Below the pieces are notes generated by a model that did not search any database, was not told the DNA's origin, and was given only the letters and a program-made list of their open reading frames with translations. A program made the translations under genes and the position numbers. 64,000 nt of DNA from Methanomassiliicoccaceae archaeon UBA421. Its GTDB lineage: Archaea > Thermoplasmatota > Thermoplasmata > Methanomassiliicoccales > Methanomethylophilaceae. This document shows, piece by piece, positions 61,524 to 64,000 of this stretch; within the stretch, counting starts at the first letter, position 1, and every line of letters starts with the position of its first letter. The DNA lies in contig DAHB01000003.1 of the NCBI GenBank assembly GCA_002498365.1, positions 212,430-276,429 of the forward strand. The letters are read 5' to 3'.

Positions 61524-62264
61524 ATGATAAAAAAGAGCATTTCAAATCTTGTTTCGCATAAAAGACCCGCCGTGTCCAGGGAAGAGCTGCATGCCGATTG
61601 TCTCATGATGCCGTTTGTAAGCGTCGGTTGCGCAAAATGCAGAAAATGCATAGATGTCTGCCCCACCGGTGCGATCGAAATAGATGAGGAGTGGACGGTC
61701 GACCTTGGAAAATGTATTTTCTGCATGGAATGCAAAGGTTCCTGCCCGGCATCTGCCGTCGAAGAAATCCCCGCACCCCTCTACGCGACCCAAAGGAACG
61801 AACTGACGTTCAGTTTTTCAAACCCGCCGAAGGAATTAAAGGACGGCATCGAAAAATCGAAGGCCGAGGTCCTTTCAGGGTCCATAGCGATAAGGGAGCT
61901 AGATACGGGGTCCTGCAATGCTTGCGAGATCGAGGTCAACTGCATGTCTAATCCTTTCTATGATATGAGCAGGTTCGGAATGAAGATCGTCGCTTCCCCC
62001 AGGCATGCCGATGTTCTTCTGGTCACCGGGCCCATGGCGAGAAACATGAAGGCTGCGGCGCTTGATACCTATGAGGCCATGCCTTCCCCGAAGGTCGTCG
62101 TGGCCATGGGCACCTGTGCCATATCCGGCGGTATTTTCGTCGAAGGAGATGTTTTCGGAGAAGGGATAAAGGATACGCTTCACCCGGATATCTACATACC
62201 CGGATGCCCTCCTTCCCCCGGAAGAGTTTTGCTCGCCCTCTTGAAGGCGTTCGGACAGGATTAA
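61524..62264 (+). CDS. Fused ferredoxin / NuoB-like small subunit
   Basis: A 246-residue protein combining a HyfH-type dicluster ferredoxin domain (CAKCRKCIDVCPTGAI near residue 35 and CIFCMECKGSCPASAV near residue 70) with a NuoB/HycG-like small subunit. The proximal 4Fe-4S ligands are retained: GSCNACEIE, MGTCAISGG and PGCPPSPG. So electrons can still enter from a ferredoxin-like donor and reach the site facing the large subunit. Last gene of the operon; it ends in a four-base overlap with the converging UspA gene. Confidence 0.9.
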   Translation: MIKKSISNLVSHKRPAVSREELHADCLMMPFVSVGCAKCRKCIDVCPTGAIEIDEEWTVDLGKCIFCMECKGSCPASAVEEIPAPLYATQRNELTFSFSNPPKELKDGIEKSKAEVLSGSIAIRELDTGSCNACEIEVNCMSNPFYDMSRFGMKIVASPRHADVLLVTGPMARNMKAAALDTYEAMPSPKVVVAMGTCAISGGIFVEGDVFGEGIKDTLHPDIYIPGCPPSPGRVLLALLKAFGQD

Positions 62265-62650
62265 TGCACAACGACAACGTTGCATTTGGCATGGTTTACC
62301 ACATATTGTGAAACGCTGCCGAGGACGACCCTGTCTATGAACGTCTTATCTGACCTTCCCACCACGATCATATCGCATTTGAACCTCGAAGCGGCGGCCA
62401 AGACGTTCTCGGCCGCAGGCCCGGGTTCTATGACCGAATGCACATCGATGCCTTCGGCCCTGGCGGCATCCTCTGCTTCTTTCATGTAGGACTTGATCTT
62501 ATCGAACTCTATCTCGTGCTCCACGATGTCGCGGGAGACTATGGAAGAATAGATGTAGAGGGGCATTTTGGACATTTTTGAGTAGTCTATCGCAAAATCC
62601 AAAGCCCTCCGCGTACCGGGCCTTCCATCATATGCCAGGATTACGGACAT
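62261..62650 (-). CDS. Universal stress protein (UspA family)
   Basis: A 129-residue UspA-fold protein beginning SVILAYDGRPGTRRALDFA, with the ATP-binding loop VVGRSDKTFIDRVVLGSVSQYV near residue 95 and the final VVNHAKCNVVVVH. The GxGx9G(S/T) type loop (GRSDKTFIDRVVLGS) suggests nucleotide binding. Role unknown. Start ATG 62650 gives the standard Usp N-terminus. Confidence 0.9.
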   Translation of the reverse strand: MSVILAYDGRPGTRRALDFAIDYSKMSKMPLYIYSSIVSRDIVEHEIEFDKIKSYMKEAEDAARAEGIDVHSVIEPGPAAENVLAAASRFKCDMIVVGRSDKTFIDRVVLGSVSQYVVNHAKCNVVVVH

Positions 62651-62835
62651 GATTCCTAATCCGCCACTTCGGATAAATATCTTCCATCCACATGTAAAGG
62701 CACCGACAGGAATACTTACCGCCCAGTGGGTCCTCCCCTGACAGCGGAAGATAAGGTGCAGCGACAAAAATGAACGGTTACGTTATGACGACAGAGGGCC
62801 TTATCGTGAAGGATGCCTGCTGACGCAACGGAACT

Positions 62836-63501
62836 TCATCCGCCCATGAATGTGGCCATTATCGTGACGGACCATCCCACCAGTGTCATGACCAGGGCCA
62901 TCCTCCATCTGTTGGCGCCTATGTATTTGCTCATGGTGTATCCTACAAAAAATAAGGCGACGGAACCTAGGGCGGAGGCCGCAAAAAGAGCTGAAGTAAG
63001 ATCTGGAATCAGAAGCAGAGGGATGATCGCGGGAAGGGCCGCCAATACCGTTATAACAAAACTGGACATGCCTGCTTTTATTAGTTCTGCCCGGTCCTTG
63101 CGAAGTCCCTGATCGGATTCCATTTTGGAAGATAATATTTGCAGGATTATCCTCCGCTCATCCGCCGGCTCTATAGCATCCAGGATCGTGCCGGAAAGAT
63201 CGTCCTTCACAATGGACTCACATTCCGCGCAGTCGTTCTCTCGACTTTTCAACAGGATGTTTATGTCTCGTTTTCTTTCCAGGCTGCCTACGAGAATGAT
63301 TATCAGCACATCTATGATGCCCCATGTGAAATTCATGGATAATATGATGAATGCCAGATGGATATTGGAGTCGAAATAGATTATTCCCACCTGAGCGGCG
63401 TTGACGAATATCATCGCCATGATGAAGCCATACAGGGCCTCCTGTATTGCCAGTCCCGGCCCGGTGTTGGCTATCAGCTTACCGGTCAGAGGAACAACCA
63501 T
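62836..63501 (-). CDS. VIT1/CCC1-like membrane protein
   Basis: A 221-residue membrane protein with two helices near the N-terminus (ALYGFIMAMIFVNAAQVG, LAFIILSMNFTWGIIDVLIIILV), a charged central loop (about 75-140) and three helices at the C-terminus (VITVLAALPAIIPLLLI, ALFAASALGSVALFFVG, MALVMTLVGWSVTIMATFMG). The layout resembles VIT/CCC1-type iron or manganese transporters, but the metal-binding residues of that family are not clearly present, so the assignment is tentative. Confidence 0.5.
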   Translation of the reverse strand: MVVPLTGKLIANTGPGLAIQEALYGFIMAMIFVNAAQVGIIYFDSNIHLAFIILSMNFTWGIIDVLIIILVGSLERKRDINILLKSRENDCAECESIVKDDLSGTILDAIEPADERRIILQILSSKMESDQGLRKDRAELIKAGMSSFVITVLAALPAIIPLLLIPDLTSALFAASALGSVALFFVGYTMSKYIGANRWRMALVMTLVGWSVTIMATFMGG

Positions 63502-64000
63502 GGAGCATCAGCGATATCGTCCGTAAAAACCCTATGGTCTTTCTTCCCCGATAGCTCATTCGAAGAACGTGCTTTTTTCTTCGTGCACCATCCTGATAGT
63601 TTGTTGTTTTGGTGTACCTAGCGACTGTTAGTGCGCGATAGAGCATCTAAAAATACAGTAAATCGCCGCTGGTTGTATAATTATTAATATATATCTGTAT
63701 TTTAATCAATATATAGACTACTTAAATTAGATTTAAATATATGTCGAACAATGTAGTTACAGAAGTTGTGAGCGGCGAAAGCCGGGTACCTGGTATAGGT
63801 CTCCGCCGTGCGGCGGGGGACGGGTGCGTTTCACACCTTCCACGCCCTCGGGTTTATTATTCCGCTCCTTACTCTTTCCACCGACGTCCGATTGATGTGA
63901 AGATTGCTATTAAATGTGCCAGCATGACAAAAATCAATATCATGACCCGATGATAGAGGAAGAATGGCCCCATTGAAGGGGGCTTAAATGGTTTGTTTAA
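63502..64000. other. Right-end intergenic region, possible structured RNA
   Basis: About 500 bp. A strong AT-rich element (ATTTAAATATATG) lies near 63729-63741 and is followed by sequence with several short stems, for example CCGCC/GGCGG near 63802-63816 and GGTG/CACC near 63824-63838. Near the edge GCCCC/GGGGC (about 63969-63982) forms another hairpin. The only open frame (63741-63953) codes a 70-residue peptide without recognisable family and lies before the likely transcription start, so I do not call it. Confidence 0.3.

Noticed and set aside
63741..63953. 70-residue open frame near the right end
   Set aside because: Its ATG overlaps the TATA-like element, so it would lie upstream of the transcript start; composition is biased and no family is recognisable.
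1..64000. CRISPR arrays, insertion sequences and phage genes
   Set aside because: No regularly spaced repeats, transposase, integrase or capsid-like proteins were seen in reading the window.
1..64000. Pyrrolysine readthrough at in-frame TAG codons
   Set aside because: No gene here looks interrupted by TAG with homologous sequence continuing beyond it, and no methylamine methyltransferase is present.

Overview
This is archaeal chromosomal DNA of fairly high GC content by eye. The archaeal markers are aIF6, L31e, L39e, S19e, PDCD5, SRP54, TrmY, aCPSF1, a proteasome beta subunit, HMG-CoA reductase and ApgM, together with TATA boxes about 25 bp upstream of many starts and several apparently leaderless genes. 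The gene mix (indolepyruvate oxidoreductase with phenylacetate-CoA ligases, class II ribonucleotide reductase, FtsZ, iron-sulfur flavoproteins, an adenylyltransferase-DUF84 fusion) suggests an anaerobic euryarchaeon. A Thermoplasmata / Methanomassiliicoccales-like lineage is my best guess. No methanogenesis gene lies in the window, so this placement is inference.

Layout. 1-592 is a truncated DUF373 gene. 670-3206 holds an MBL-fold hydrolase and the conserved minus-strand translation operon S19e-PDCD5-L39e-L31e-aIF6. 3498-9316 is a phosphate block: pstS, a fused pstC-pstA and pstB on the minus strand, and phoU divergent. 9354-14147 has ubiX, leuS, and a tandem ribbon-helix-helix regulator followed by a truncated FtsZ-like gene. 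14223-22183 is an aryl-acid/2-oxoacid block: iorA-iorB, tRNA-Leu, an iron-sulfur protein, an iron-sulfur flavoprotein, two paaK genes, a double-ACT protein and an EF-Tu-like protein without a working G domain. 22251-26461 is a mixed set ending in apgM. 26462-33067 carries pilin-like proteins, a U32 peptidase, and a secretion ATPase plus TadC-like membrane protein (archaeal type IV pilus type). 33110-54547 is mostly housekeeping (nrdJ, psmB, aCPSF1, rubrerythrin, HMGR, pheT, Bcp, an ETF-like pair, PPAT-DUF84, trmY, srp54, purB, radical SAM). A tRNA-Ala(CGC) sits at 54734-54807. 55014-62264 is a six-gene membrane complex operon, and 62261-63501 holds a UspA and a membrane protein. The last 500 bp hold no convincing gene.

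Most interesting points. (1) The six-gene operon looks like hydrogenase-4/formate-hydrogenlyase, but the large subunit has lost all four cysteines that bind the NiFe centre, while the small subunit keeps its iron-sulfur ligands and two antiporter-like subunits remain. This would be an Ehr-type ferredoxin-linked ion pump of unknown acceptor. (2) PstS is circularly permuted: the canonical C-terminal segment sits at the N-terminus behind the membrane anchor. (3) A 232-residue FtsZ-like protein stops after the core helix, so it lacks the T7 catalytic domain, and it follows a tandem RHH regulator with nested inverted repeats around its own TATA box. (4) A pair of short ETF-like proteins, where the alpha-like one lacks the FAD domain and carries a cysteine-rich N-terminus.
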